Positions 31,983-41,300 of a stretch of 64,000 nt of DNA are shown here, piece after piece. Source of the stretch: Microbacterium karelineae (GTDB taxonomy: Bacteria > Actinomycetota > Actinomycetes > Actinomycetales > Microbacteriaceae); contig NZ_WFIX01000171.1 of the NCBI RefSeq assembly GCF_009745985.1, positions 310,001 to 374,000 on the forward strand, given 5' to 3'. The position numbers and the translations under genes are program-made. The notes under the pieces were generated by a model, which was given only the letters and a program-made list of their open reading frames with translations, was not told the origin of the DNA and did not search any database. Positions within the stretch are counted from its first letter, which is position 1. Each line of letters starts with the position of its first letter.

Positions 31983-31995
31983 GTTCCGGCCCCGA

Positions 31996-33270
31996 TCAGT
32001 CGGTCATCTGCGCGGTCGACGCCTCGTTCACGCCCTCGACGGCCTCCTCGAGCGTGGCCTCACCTGTGAGGTAGCGCACCATCTCGTCCTCGAGCGGCTC
32101 GGTGTCGATCGCGCGCCCGAGGTAGCCGTTGATGAGGCCGTCGGTCGTCTGCACGGCCGAGATAGGCGGAGACGCGGCGATCTCGCCGTTGTACAGTTCG
32201 AAGGCCTCGGCGTCCGCCTCGTACTCGATCTCCAGGCCCTCGACGGCGGGCAGGCAGCCCGAGACCTCGCAGTACTCGCGGTAGTTCTCCTCCGAGTACA
32301 GCCACTCGATGAAGTCACGCGTCTCGTCCTCGACGCCGCTGCCGTCGAACGCGACGATCCAGCTCGCCGCGCCGTAGTTCGTCGCCCGCACTGGCTGCTG
32401 CGGGAGCGGCACGGACGCCCACTCGAAGTCGGCGATGTTGTCCTGGAAGTCGGCGATCTGCCAGACGCCCGACATGTAGCCCGCGACCCGCCCGCTCTTG
32501 AACGTGGCGCTCGGGTCGTCGCCTGCGCCCCACACCGCCGGGGGCATGAAGCCCGAGTCGTGCATGCCCTTGAAGTACTCGAACGCCTCGGCGCCCTCGT
32601 CATCGAGCGCCCACGACCCATCGGCCTGTTCTGTCACGCCCTGGCTGCCGAACTCGAACAGGAACGCGCGCAGCCGGTGGGCTGAGCGATCCATGACGGC
32701 CCCGTACTCGGCGTCGGTCTTCTCGACGACCTCGCTCGCCCGCTCGACGTACTCGTCCCAGGTCCACTCCTCGTCGAGCGAGGTCGGATACTCGACGCCG
32801 GCCTCGTCCCAGAGCGAGGTGTTGAGGAACATTCCGACGGCGGTGAGGGTCGTCGGGAGCGCCTTCACGGCGCCGTCGGTCGGATCCGCGACGCTGAGCG
32901 TGTCGATGATGTTCGCACCCTCGAAGACGTCGGTCAGATCGAGGAGCCGTTCGGTCCAGGCCGGGTCCGTCGACGGCGACGCCGCGAGAGCGGGCACGTC
33001 GTTCGCCTGCGCCGCGGTGCGCAGGCGCGTGCGCAGGTCGGCGTTCGGCACCTCGACCACGTCGACGCGCACGCCCGTCTCCTCGTAGTACTTCTCAGCG
33101 AGTTTCGCGTAGCCGCCGCCCTGGTTGACGTCGCCCGATTGGACGAACTCGAGGACGACCTCGTCGCCGTCGCCCGCACCGCCCGAGCAGGCGGCGAGGA
33201 CGAGGCCTCCCACGGCGACGCCGGCGACGGCCGCCGCGCGGAATGTGCGTGAACGGTTCATGTGTGACAT
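31996..33270 (-). CDS. Sugar ABC importer substrate-binding lipoprotein (mannoside operon)
   Basis: A family 1 solute-binding protein of 424 residues with lipobox LVLAAC. The mature part runs VVLEFVQSGDVNQGGGYAKL, FLNTSLWDEAGVEYP, FKSGRVAGYMSGVWQIADF and GCLPAVEGLEIEY. It is first in the operon that ends with the GH38 alpha-mannosidase, so alpha-mannosides are the probable ligand. Two nearby ATGs are possible (33270 and 33261, MNRSRTFR); neither has a strong ribosome site and both give a normal signal peptide. It is divergent from the GH2 gene; the shared 185-base gap carries a LacI-type operator. Confidence 0.9.
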   Translation of the reverse strand: MSHMNRSRTFRAAAVAGVAVGGLVLAACSGGAGDGDEVVLEFVQSGDVNQGGGYAKLAEKYYEETGVRVDVVEVPNADLRTRLRTAAQANDVPALAASPSTDPAWTERLLDLTDVFEGANIIDTLSVADPTDGAVKALPTTLTAVGMFLNTSLWDEAGVEYPTSLDEEWTWDEYVERASEVVEKTDAEYGAVMDRSAHRLRAFLFEFGSQGVTEQADGSWALDDEGAEAFEYFKGMHDSGFMPPAVWGAGDDPSATFKSGRVAGYMSGVWQIADFQDNIADFEWASVPLPQQPVRATNYGAASWIVAFDGSGVEDETRDFIEWLYSEENYREYCEVSGCLPAVEGLEIEYEADAEAFELYNGEIAASPPISAVQTTDGLINGYLGRAIDTEPLEDEMVRYLTGEATLEEAVEGVNEASTAQMTD

Positions 33271-33337
33271 CCGATCTCGCGTTCACCCTCGAACGCGCTG
33301 GCTGTGTGGGGATGGGATCAGGACGCCCCATGTCGCT

Positions 33338-33400
33338 TTGTCAGGACATCCTGTCGTCGATACGGTAGTCCGATCGCCTCCATTCGGCAAGCGTTTACCG
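33338..33400 (+). promoter_or_regulatory. Promoter and LacI-type operator before GH2 beta-galactosidase
   Basis: TTGTCA (33338) and TACGGT (33361) are separated by exactly 17 bases. The operator CGGCAAGCGTTTACCG follows at 33385-33400, near the expected transcription start. An AGAAGGAG ribosome site precedes the ATG at 33456. Confidence 0.7.
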
Positions 33401-33455
33401 ATCGCCGCCGCCGCGATAGGCTCGCCCACGTCTCTCGCCGTCGAGAAGGAGCCCC

Positions 33456-36407
33456 ATGCAGATCGCCCGTATGTCCCCCGGCGCGGGGAGCCTCCCGCCC
33501 CGCGCGCGCCTGCGCTCCGATGCGCCGGCCCAGCAGCTCGACGGCACGTGGCGGTTCCGCCTGAATCCCGCGCTGCGCGCCGCCCCGACGGGGGCCTGGG
33601 ACTCCGGCGACGTCTCGGAGTGGGGCGACATCGCGGTTCCCGGCCATTGGAACCTGCAGGGGCACGGATCGCCCGCGTACACGAACGTGCAGATGCCGTT
33701 CCCCCTCGACCCTCCGCACCCGCCGGACGACAATCCGATCGGCGACTACGTCGCCGACGTCGAGGCGGATCCGGCCCTGCTCGCGCACCCGCGGCAGATC
33801 CTCCGCTTCGACGGGATCGAGTCGGCCGCCGAGGTGCGCCTGAACGGCGTCGACCTCGGCAGCACGCGCGGCAGCCGGCTGACGCACGAGTTCGACGTCA
33901 CGGGCATCCTCCACTCCGGCGCCAACCGCCTCGCCGTCCGCGTCGCGCAGTTCAGCGACGCGACGTACCTCGAAGACCAGGACATGTGGTGGCTCCCGGG
34001 GATCTTCCGCAGCGTCACGCTCCTCGCGCGCCCCGAGGGAGGGATCCGCGACGCCTTCGTCCATGCGGACTTCGATGCGGAGACGGGCCGCGGATCCCTG
34101 CGCGTGGACGTCGACGCCGACCGGCCCGCGCGGATCCTGGTCGACGAGCTCGGCATCGACGCGGACGCGGGCGGCACGATCGACGCGGGCGCCGTCGAGC
34201 CGTGGTCGGCCGAGCGTCCGCGCCTCTACGAGGCCGAGCTGCGCACCGAGACGGAGCGCGTGAGTCTGCGGATCGGGTTCCGCCGCATCGAGGTGCGCGA
34301 TACGCAGATCCTCGTCAACGGCGCGCCCATCATGCTGCGCGGCGTCAACCGCCACGAGCACCACCCCGATCGCGGGCGCGTGTTCGACGCCGCGTTCGTG
34401 CGCGAGGAGCTGCTGCTCATGAAGCGGCATCACATCAACGCCGTGCGCACCTCGCACTACCCGCCCCACCCGGAGGTGCTCGACATGTTCGACGAGCTCG
34501 GCTTCTGGGTGATCGACGAGTGCGACCTCGAGACGCACGCGTTCGAATTCATCGGCTGGCGCGGCAATCCGAGCGCGGATCCCCGCTGGCGCGAGGCGTA
34601 CCTCGACCGCATGCGCCGTACGGTGCACCGCGACAAGAACCACCCCTCGGTCCTCATGTGGTCGCTCGGCAACGAGTCGCACACGGGCAGCAACCTCGAC
34701 CAGATGGCGCTGTGGACGAAGCAGTTCGACCCCGACCGCCTGCTGCACTACGAGGGCGACTGGTCATGTCGCCATACCGATGTGTACTCGCGCATGTACG
34801 CCGGCCACGACGAGGTGCGCCGGATCGGAGAGGAGGGCCTCGCGGGCCCGGCGTTCGATGCCGATGCCGCGCACGCGCGCCGCGCGCGGCTGCCCTTCAT
34901 CCAGTGCGAGTTCGTGCACGCGATGGGCACGGGGCCAGGCGGCATGCGCGAGTACTGGGACGTCTTCGAGCGCTTCCCGCGCCTCGCGGGCGGCTTCGTC
35001 TGGGAATGGGTCGAACACGGGATCCGCGGCGACGACGGCCGGATCCGCTACGGCGGCGATTTCGGCGAGCGCGTGCACGACGGCAACTTCGTCATCGACG
35101 GGCTCGTCTCGGCCGACCGCGATCCGCGGCCCGGCCTCACCCACTACGCCGCCGTCATCGCGCCCCTGCGGATCTCGGTCGACGCCGGCCGCTCCTCGAT
35201 GAGCATCGAGAACCGATACGACCACGTCGACCTCGCGCACCTCGAACTCGCATGGGAGCGCGTCATCGACGGCGACGTGGTCGCCGAGGGGCGGATTCCG
35301 ATGCCCGCCTGCGGTCCGCGCTCGGCGGCATCCGTGGATCTGCTCGCGGAGTGCCGCGGCGAGCGCGCGGCGGCGACGGCGGACGTGCTGACGATCGCCG
35401 CCGTGACGCGCGAGGCGACGCCGTGGGCGGCCGCCGGGCACGCAGTCGGGCATGGGCAGGACGTGCGGATCGCGGGGGCATCGCGCCCCGACGACGGAAC
35501 CTCCGCGCGGATCGACGACGGCGCGGCGACGTCGCCGACAGATCCACCGATGGGCGCTCCGGACGCCGCAGCGGCCGAGCCGCCGGGCGCGACCGCGCGC
35601 CCCGCCGTCTTCGACCCCGTCACCGGATCCCTCGCGAGCCTCGGCGGCCTCGTGATCGCCGGCCCCTCGGTGGGCGTGTGGCGCGCGCCGACGGACAACG
35701 ATCATGGGCGGCTGCACGGCGAGGACGACCCGCGGCCGATGGCGGATCGCTGGCACGCGGCCGGCATGGACCGGATGGTGACGCGGCTCATATCGTTCGA
35801 CGAGAGCGACGCCGTCCGCGTCCGCACCCGCACGGGCGTGCCGATCCTCGATGCCGCCGTCGACGCGCGCCTCACCTGGACGCCCGTGTCGGACGCCGCC
35901 ATGCGCCTCGACGTCGAGATCGACCCGGCCGGAGAGTGGCCGGTCGACTGGGCGCGGCTCGGCCTCGATCTCGCGATCGACGCGGCCCCGACGGGCGTCG
36001 AGTTCGCGGGCCTCGGGCCCGTCTCCGCCGCGCCCGACATGCTCGACGGCGCGCGCTTCGGGTGGTGGTCGCTCGATCCGGCCGACCTCATCGTGGATCA
36101 CGTCCGCCCGCAGGAGAGCGGCGCCCGCCTGGGCGTCGTCGACGCGACGATCGCCACGGCCGCCGGCGCGCTGCGCGTGCGCGCCCTCGCGGATCCGTTC
36201 GCCCTCACGGTGTCGCCGTTCGCGCGCGAGGAGATCGCCCGCGCCGAGCACAGCTGGGATCTGCGCGCCGACGGCCGCACGCACGTGTCGATCGACCTCG
36301 CCCAGTCGGGCGTCGGCACGGCGAGCTGTGGCCCGGGCGTGCTCCCCCGCCACCGCCTCGCCCCGCGCTCGTTCCGCACCTCGCTCCTGCTGGAGCGGGT
36401 GGCCTGA
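33456..36407 (+). CDS. lacZ: GH2 beta-galactosidase, LacZ-like
   Basis: A 983-residue family 2 enzyme with the five-domain LacZ layout. It opens with a jelly-roll domain (LDGTWRFRLNPAL, IAVPGHWNLQGHGSPAYTNV). The barrel carries RTSHYPPHPEVLDMFDELG, the acid/base Glu in SLGNESHTG near residue 405 and the nucleophile Glu in FIQCEFVHAMG near residue 487. The C-terminal Bgal_small-type domain has VGVWRAPTDNDHG. It hydrolyses lactose-like beta-galactosides in the cytoplasm. A poorly conserved acidic/alanine-rich stretch (about residues 665-715) is probably a linker. It has its own promoter and operator and faces the Opp-type importer operon, with a hairpin between the gene ends. Confidence 0.93.
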   Translation: MQIARMSPGAGSLPPRARLRSDAPAQQLDGTWRFRLNPALRAAPTGAWDSGDVSEWGDIAVPGHWNLQGHGSPAYTNVQMPFPLDPPHPPDDNPIGDYVADVEADPALLAHPRQILRFDGIESAAEVRLNGVDLGSTRGSRLTHEFDVTGILHSGANRLAVRVAQFSDATYLEDQDMWWLPGIFRSVTLLARPEGGIRDAFVHADFDAETGRGSLRVDVDADRPARILVDELGIDADAGGTIDAGAVEPWSAERPRLYEAELRTETERVSLRIGFRRIEVRDTQILVNGAPIMLRGVNRHEHHPDRGRVFDAAFVREELLLMKRHHINAVRTSHYPPHPEVLDMFDELGFWVIDECDLETHAFEFIGWRGNPSADPRWREAYLDRMRRTVHRDKNHPSVLMWSLGNESHTGSNLDQMALWTKQFDPDRLLHYEGDWSCRHTDVYSRMYAGHDEVRRIGEEGLAGPAFDADAAHARRARLPFIQCEFVHAMGTGPGGMREYWDVFERFPRLAGGFVWEWVEHGIRGDDGRIRYGGDFGERVHDGNFVIDGLVSADRDPRPGLTHYAAVIAPLRISVDAGRSSMSIENRYDHVDLAHLELAWERVIDGDVVAEGRIPMPACGPRSAASVDLLAECRGERAAATADVLTIAAVTREATPWAAAGHAVGHGQDVRIAGASRPDDGTSARIDDGAATSPTDPPMGAPDAAAAEPPGATARPAVFDPVTGSLASLGGLVIAGPSVGVWRAPTDNDHGRLHGEDDPRPMADRWHAAGMDRMVTRLISFDESDAVRVRTRTGVPILDAAVDARLTWTPVSDAAMRLDVEIDPAGEWPVDWARLGLDLAIDAAPTGVEFAGLGPVSAAPDMLDGARFGWWSLDPADLIVDHVRPQESGARLGVVDATIATAAGALRVRALADPFALTVSPFAREEIARAEHSWDLRADGRTHVSIDLAQSGVGTASCGPGVLPRHRLAPRSFRTSLLLERVA

Positions 36408-36419
36408 GACGCACCCCGG

Positions 36420-36469
36420 TAGCCACGACACGCCGTATGCGCCGCGGGCGGTAGGGCGTGTCGTGGCTA
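36420..36469. terminator. Hairpin between convergent lacZ and HAD genes (family G, copy 3)
   Basis: Arms 36420-36434 and 36455-36469 are perfect (15 bp, 20-base loop). The right arm contains the TAG stop of the minus-strand HAD gene. The arm TAGCCACGACACGCC is identical to that at 24807. Confidence 0.7.
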
Positions 36470-37021
36470 GCGAACTGAAGCCGCCTGGAACCGCTCGAGT
36501 CGGTCGAGGAGGGGCAGGAGGTCGGCAGGGGCCGTGATCGTGTAGTCGGGGCGCTCGGCGTCGCCGTCGGGCTCGGCCTTGTAGCGCGGGGATCCCGCGA
36601 GGTGCACCGAGATCATGCCCATCGCTCGGGCGCCCCGAACGTCCTTTGCGAGGTTGTTGCCGACCATCACGATGCGCGGCGCGTCCGCGTCCGACAGCTC
36701 GAGGGATCCGATCGCCGCGCGGAACATGCGCGGGCTCGGCTTCTCGGCCTTCACACACTCCGAGTAGGTCACCGACTCGAACACGTCGTAGAGGCCGTGC
36801 TGCGTGAGCAGGTTCTTGAACGACTGCGCCATGCCGTCGGCGACGAGCGCCACGCGGTATCCGCGCTCGACGAGCCCCGCCACCATCGCGTCGGCCCCCG
36901 GAAGCAGCTCGCCCGCGACCACGACGCCGTCGTCGTCGCGCACCTCCGTGCCCTCGTCGATGATCGTGTCGCCGCAGTCGAGGAAGACGATGTAGCGGGT
37001 GTCGGCGGGGGCGGTGGTCAT
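36467..37021 (-). CDS. HAD-superfamily hydrolase
   Basis: A 184-residue haloacid dehalogenase-type phosphatase. Motif I is VFLDCGDTIID near residue 13 (nucleophile Asp kept; the usual second Asp position is Gly with an Asp one residue later). Motif II Ser/Thr is not obvious (VALVADGMAQ), motif III Lys is in VKAEKPSPRMF, and motif IV is VMVGNNLAKDVRGAR. A small cap is likely given the short spacing. It probably dephosphorylates a sugar phosphate made from the imported substrate. Its ATG overlaps the stop of the upstream ATPase gene (ATGA), so it is the last gene of the Opp-type operon. Confidence 0.8.
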   Translation of the reverse strand: MTTAPADTRYIVFLDCGDTIIDEGTEVRDDDGVVVAGELLPGADAMVAGLVERGYRVALVADGMAQSFKNLLTQHGLYDVFESVTYSECVKAEKPSPRMFRAAIGSLELSDADAPRIVMVGNNLAKDVRGARAMGMISVHLAGSPRYKAEPDGDAERPDYTITAPADLLPLLDRLERFQAASVR

Positions 37022-38067
37022 GCGGTCTCTCCTGAGAGGTCGTGGTCGATGCCGCGGAGCGTGAGCTCGTCGGCGCGGTGGCAGGCGACGACGCGGCCGT
37101 CACGGGTCTCGGCGAGCGGCGGCCGCTCGGTGCGGCACAGCTCGGTCGCGTAGTGGCAGCGGGGACTGAAGTGGCACCCCGAGGGCCTGTCGGTCGGGCT
37201 CGGCACCTCACCGAGCGGGATGATGCGCTCGCGCTTCGCGTCGGGATCCGGAACGGGCACCGACGAGAGCAGCACCTCGGTGTACGGGTGCCGCGGCCGC
37301 GAGAAGAGGTCGTCCGTGTCGGCCACTTCGACGACGCGGCCGAGATACATGACGGCGACGCGGTCGGAGATGTGCTCGACGATCGACAGGTCGTGCGCGA
37401 TGAAGAGGTATGCGATCCCCCGCTCGTCCTGCAGGTCCTTCAGCAGGTTGATGATCTGCGCCTGGATCGACACGTCGAGCGCCGAGACCGCCTCGTCGGC
37501 GACGATCACTCTCGGCTCCGTGACGAGCGCCCGCGCGATGCCGATCCGCTGGCGCTGCCCGCCCGAGAACGAGTGCGGATAGCGGCGCAGGTGGCTCGGA
37601 TCCAGCCCGACGCGCTCCGCGATCGACCGCACGCGCCGCCGCAGATCCCGCGTCGCGATGCGGCCGGACGCCCGCAGCGGCTCGGCGACGATGTCGAACA
37701 CCGTCATGCGCGGATCCAGCGACGAGAACGGATCCTGGAAGATCATCTGCAGCTCACGCCGCACCCGCTTCAGGTCGCGGCGCCCCAACGCGAGGAAGTC
37801 GACCTCCTCGGCCCCCTCCTCGGCGCGGTACCAGGCGGATCCGGCTGTCGCCTCGATACCCCGCACGATCGCGCGGCCGAGCGTCGACTTCCCGCTGCCT
37901 GACTCGCCGACGACGCTGAACGTCTCCCCGCGGCCGATCGTGAACGACACGTCGTCGACGGCGACGACCGTCCCCGACGCGCCCGCGGAGAACTCCTTCA
38001 CGAGCCCATCGACGCGCAGCACGGCGTCGGCCGCGATCGTGGCCTCCGCGATCGCGTCGGCACTCAT
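37018..38067 (-). CDS. Oligopeptide/oligosaccharide ABC importer ATPase (OppF/DppF type)
   Basis: A 349-residue ATPase: Walker A GESGSGKST near residue 55, signature SFSGGQRQRIGIARAL, Walker B VIVADEAVSALD, and the C-terminal oligopeptide-type extension with four cysteines (GCHFSPRCHYATELC...VACH), which binds an iron-sulfur cluster in the family. It pairs with the ATPase of the next upstream gene. Such transporters carry peptides, but several with GH neighbours carry oligosaccharides; the opposing LacZ and the LacI gene at the operon head favour galacto-oligosaccharides. The ATG at 38067 overlaps the upstream stop. Confidence 0.9.
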   Translation of the reverse strand: MSADAIAEATIAADAVLRVDGLVKEFSAGASGTVVAVDDVSFTIGRGETFSVVGESGSGKSTLGRAIVRGIEATAGSAWYRAEEGAEEVDFLALGRRDLKRVRRELQMIFQDPFSSLDPRMTVFDIVAEPLRASGRIATRDLRRRVRSIAERVGLDPSHLRRYPHSFSGGQRQRIGIARALVTEPRVIVADEAVSALDVSIQAQIINLLKDLQDERGIAYLFIAHDLSIVEHISDRVAVMYLGRVVEVADTDDLFSRPRHPYTEVLLSSVPVPDPDAKRERIIPLGEVPSPTDRPSGCHFSPRCHYATELCRTERPPLAETRDGRVVACHRADELTLRGIDHDLSGETA

Positions 38068-39125
38068 GCGCGGACCTCCGTCTCGTCGCCGAATCGGGCG
38101 CCCGGCGCGTGCCGCTCGCAGCGCACCGTGTGATCGGATCCGATCCGCACCTCCTCCGGATCCCGCACATCGCAGACGCCCGGGATCCGCACGGGGCAGC
38201 GCGCGAAGAACCCGCACATGGGCGGCAGGTCGATCGCCTGCGGCACCGTGCCCTCGATCGACGCGAGCCGCGCCTTCCTGCCGCGCCCCAGCTTCGGGAT
38301 CGCGTCGAGCAGGCCCCGCGTGTAGGGGTGGCGGGGTCGGCGGAAGATCTCACGGACCGGTGCATGCTCGACGATGCGGCCGAGGTACATCACGGCGACG
38401 TCGTCGCACATCTCGGCGACGATCCCGAGGTCGTGCGTGATGAACAGGATCGCCATGCCGAGCTCGCGCTGCAGCTGCCGCATGAGCTCGAGCACCTGCG
38501 CCTGGATCGTCACGTCGAGGGCGGTCGTCGGCTCGTCGGCGATGAGCACCTCGGGACCGCACGACAGCGCCATGGCGATCATGGCGCGCTGCCGCATCCC
38601 GCCCGAGAACTCGTGCGGGTACTGGTCGATGCGCCGCTCGGCGTCGGCGATCCCCACCTTGCGCATCATGTCGAGGCAGATCCGCCGCGCCTCGCGCCGG
38701 TCATCGGTGCGGTGCAGGAGGATCATCTCCATGATCTGGTCGCCGATCGTGTATAGCGGCGAGAACGCCGTCATCGGCTCCTGGAAGATCATCGCGACCC
38801 GGCGGCCCCGCACGCTGCGGATGGCGGGCCCGTCCCGGCGCAGCTCCATGAGGTCGATCGGCTCGTCGCCTTCGAGCACGACGCTGCCCGTCTCGCGGAA
38901 TCCCTTCGGATTCAGGCGCAGCAGCATCCTGCTCGTGAGGCTCTTGCCGGATCCGGATTCGCCCACGAGGCCCAGCGTGCGGCCCGCACGCAGCGTGAAG
39001 CTCACGCCGTCGACGGGGCGCAGCGTGCCGTTCTCGGTCGGCAGCTCGGAGCACAGGTTCGTCGCGCGGAGGACGGCGGTGCCCGCGGCGAGCGCGGGCC
39101 GCGCGGTATCGGTGATCGTCGTCAT
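38064..39125 (-). CDS. Oligopeptide/oligosaccharide ABC importer ATPase (OppD/DppD type)
   Basis: A 353-residue ATPase: Walker A GESGSGKSLTSRML, Q-loop FQEPMTAFSPLYTIGDQ, signature EFSGGMRQRAMIAMAL, Walker B LIADEPTTALD, and the D-type C-terminal extension with cysteines (MCGFFARCPVRIPGVC). It is the partner of the downstream F-type ATPase; the two start/stop codons overlap. The ATG at 39125 is followed upstream by the DppC-like gene 8 bases away. The role is energising the importer encoded by the next three genes. Confidence 0.9.
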   Translation of the reverse strand: MTTITDTARPALAAGTAVLRATNLCSELPTENGTLRPVDGVSFTLRAGRTLGLVGESGSGKSLTSRMLLRLNPKGFRETGSVVLEGDEPIDLMELRRDGPAIRSVRGRRVAMIFQEPMTAFSPLYTIGDQIMEMILLHRTDDRREARRICLDMMRKVGIADAERRIDQYPHEFSGGMRQRAMIAMALSCGPEVLIADEPTTALDVTIQAQVLELMRQLQRELGMAILFITHDLGIVAEMCDDVAVMYLGRIVEHAPVREIFRRPRHPYTRGLLDAIPKLGRGRKARLASIEGTVPQAIDLPPMCGFFARCPVRIPGVCDVRDPEEVRIGSDHTVRCERHAPGARFGDETEVRA

Positions 39126-39132
39126 GGTGTCC

Positions 39133-40278
39133 TCACTTGTGGGGGTCGGCGGCGTCGCGCAGGCCGTCGCCGAGGAAGTTGAAGGCGAGCACGGTCACGA
39201 TGACCGCGACGAGGGGGAAGAGCTTCCACGGGTAGAACGCGATGTTCGCGACCTGCTGCGCCTCCTGCAGCAGCACACCCCAGCTCGTCGCGGGCGGCTG
39301 CATGCCGAGACCGAGGAAGCTCAGCGCGGTCTCGCCGAGGATCATGGCGGGGACGGCGAGTGTCGTCGCCACGACGAGGTAGCTCATGAAGCCCGGCACG
39401 AGGTGCGTCGCGATGATCCGCATCGCCCCGACGCCCGAGATGCGGGCGGCCATCACGTAGTCCTCGTTCTTGAGCGACACGAACTGCGAGCGCACGACGC
39501 GGGCGAGGGACGTCCACTCGATGAACGCCATGATGATCGTGATGAGCAGGAACATCTGCACGACCGAGACGCCCGAGGGGATCGCGGCTGACAGCGCCAT
39601 CCACAGCGGCAGCGTCGGGAAGGAGCGGAGGATCTCGATGATCCGCTGGATGACGAAGTCGGTCCGCCCGCCGAAGTAGCCCGAGATGGATCCGATCACG
39701 AGCCCGAGCACGAAGCTGATCGCGACGCCCACGAGCGGCACCGAGAGCGATACCTGGCTGCCGAGGAGGATCCAGCTGAAGAGGTCGCGCCCCATGCCGT
39801 CGGTCCCGAGGAGGAAGACGCGGCCGTCGCCCGCGGCGGCGAACAGGTGCAGGTTCGTCTCGAACAACCCGAGGAACCGCCACTCGCGCCCCTCGGCGAG
39901 GAGACGGATCGGGTGGGTGACGCTCTCGTCGGGCACGACGATCTGCCGCAGGGTCTCGGGATCGCGATCCGACTCCATGCCGTACACGAACGGGCCGACG
40001 AACCGCCCGTCGTGGAAGAGGTGGATCCCCGTCGGGGGTGCGTTGACGTACGCGCTGTCGTACGACTCGAGCCCGTACGGGGCGAGGAACGGTGCGAGGA
40101 GCGCGCCGAGATAGAACAGCCCGAGCACGAGGAGGCTGATCTGGGCGAGGCGGTGCGCGCGCAGCTCCCGCGCCATGAGCCGCCACTGCGAGGCGGCGTA
40201 GTAGGCGTCGCCGCGCTCCTCGAGCGGGTCACGCTCGAACCGGCGCGGGCGGATGAGCCCTGTCATGGTCTTCAGCAC
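39133..40278 (-). CDS. Opp/Dpp-type ABC permease, DppC-like with enlarged first external loop
   Basis: A 381-residue permease, about 80 residues longer than usual. The first helix (LAQISLLVLGLFYLGALLAPFL) is followed by an external region with GIHLFHDGRFVGPFVYGMES and AEGREWRFLGLFETNLHLF before the conserved GTDGMGRDLFSWILLGSQVSL. The EAA-type loop lies around LKNEDYVMAARISGVGAMRI, and the family end is AFNFLGDGLRDAADP. The extra external part may contact the 652-residue binding protein and is typical of a subgroup linked to carbohydrate loci. It follows the DppB-like gene with almost no gap. Confidence 0.9.
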   Translation of the reverse strand: MLKTMTGLIRPRRFERDPLEERGDAYYAASQWRLMARELRAHRLAQISLLVLGLFYLGALLAPFLAPYGLESYDSAYVNAPPTGIHLFHDGRFVGPFVYGMESDRDPETLRQIVVPDESVTHPIRLLAEGREWRFLGLFETNLHLFAAAGDGRVFLLGTDGMGRDLFSWILLGSQVSLSVPLVGVAISFVLGLVIGSISGYFGGRTDFVIQRIIEILRSFPTLPLWMALSAAIPSGVSVVQMFLLITIIMAFIEWTSLARVVRSQFVSLKNEDYVMAARISGVGAMRIIATHLVPGFMSYLVVATTLAVPAMILGETALSFLGLGMQPPATSWGVLLQEAQQVANIAFYPWKLFPLVAVIVTVLAFNFLGDGLRDAADPHK

Positions 40279-40279
40279 G

Positions 40280-41278
40280 TCAGGCCGCCTTTCGCGCGTC
40301 GCGGATGCGCGGATCCAGCCACGCGAGGAGGATGTCGGAGACGAGCGTGCCGATGACGGTGAGGACGGCCATGAACAGCAGCCATGTGCCGGCGAGGTAG
40401 GTGTCCTGCGCGAGCAGCGCGTCCTGCATCACGGGCCCCTGCGTCGGCAGGTTGAGGACGATCGAGGTGATCGTGGATCCCGTGAAGATCGAGGTGAGCG
40501 ACCAGCCGAGCGTCGACACGATCGGGTTCACGGCGGCGCGCATCGGGTACTTGCGGAGGATCCGCCCCTCCTTCAGCCCCTTGGCGCGCGCCGTCATGAC
40601 GTTGGGCTTGTTCATCTCGTCGAGCATCTGGCCGCGCATGACGCGGATGAGCTCGCACGTCGAGGCCGTGCCGATGACGACGACGGGGATCACGAGGTGC
40701 CGCGCCGCGTCGGCGATCATTCCCCATGAGAGGTCCGCGCCGCGATACTCGGGCGACTGCAGGCCCAGCATCGGATCCCCGAACCATGTGAACGACGCGT
40801 ACATGAGGATGATCGCGAGGAGGAAGTTCGGCGTCGCCATGCCGATGAAGCCGATCGTCGTGAAGACGTAGTCGCCCAGCGAGTACTGCTTCACGGCGCT
40901 GTAGACCCCGATGGGGATCGCGACGAGATAGGTGAACAGCATCGAGGCGACCGACACGATGAGCGTCATCGGCATGTACTGCTCGACGACGTCGGCGACG
41001 GGGCGGTTGAAGGCGAACGAGTAGCCGAAGTCGCCCCGCGAGACGATCTCCCATGCCCACGAGAGGTACTGCAGGTACAGGGGCTGGTCGAGGCCGAAGC
41101 GGGCGCGCAGCGCCTCGCGTTCTCCGGCGCTCAGCGTCTCGCCCTCCTCCGCGAGCTTCTGCGCGTAGTTCGAGACGTAGTCGCCGGGCGGGAGCTGGAT
41201 GATCCAGAACACGATGAGCGAGATGACCACGACGACGGGGATCATCGTCAGCACGCGGCGGAGGATGTAGCGGAGCAC
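40280..41278 (-). CDS. Opp/Dpp-type ABC permease, DppB-like
   Basis: A 332-residue permease with six helices. It opens MLRYILRRVLTMIPVVVVIS, contains LSAGEREALRARFGLDQPLYLQY (periplasmic loop typical of DppB), LIRVMRGQMLDEMNKPNVMTAR, the EAA loop AKGLKEGRILRKYPMRAAVN, and ends with DILLAWLDPRIRDAR. It is the channel partner of the downstream DppC-like protein. A strong 12-bp GC stem-loop separates it from the upstream binding-protein gene. Confidence 0.92.
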   Translation of the reverse strand: MLRYILRRVLTMIPVVVVISLIVFWIIQLPPGDYVSNYAQKLAEEGETLSAGEREALRARFGLDQPLYLQYLSWAWEIVSRGDFGYSFAFNRPVADVVEQYMPMTLIVSVASMLFTYLVAIPIGVYSAVKQYSLGDYVFTTIGFIGMATPNFLLAIILMYASFTWFGDPMLGLQSPEYRGADLSWGMIADAARHLVIPVVVIGTASTCELIRVMRGQMLDEMNKPNVMTARAKGLKEGRILRKYPMRAAVNPIVSTLGWSLTSIFTGSTITSIVLNLPTQGPVMQDALLAQDTYLAGTWLLFMAVLTVIGTLVSDILLAWLDPRIRDARKAA

Positions 41279-41300
41279 GGGGACCTCTCGTGGGGCGGGC

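Noticed and set aside
33640-33730. GH2 gene as frameshifted because of an Asp/Pro-rich segment
   Set aside because: The frame is continuous and both catalytic Glu motifs are intact; the segment is a normal loop of the first domain.
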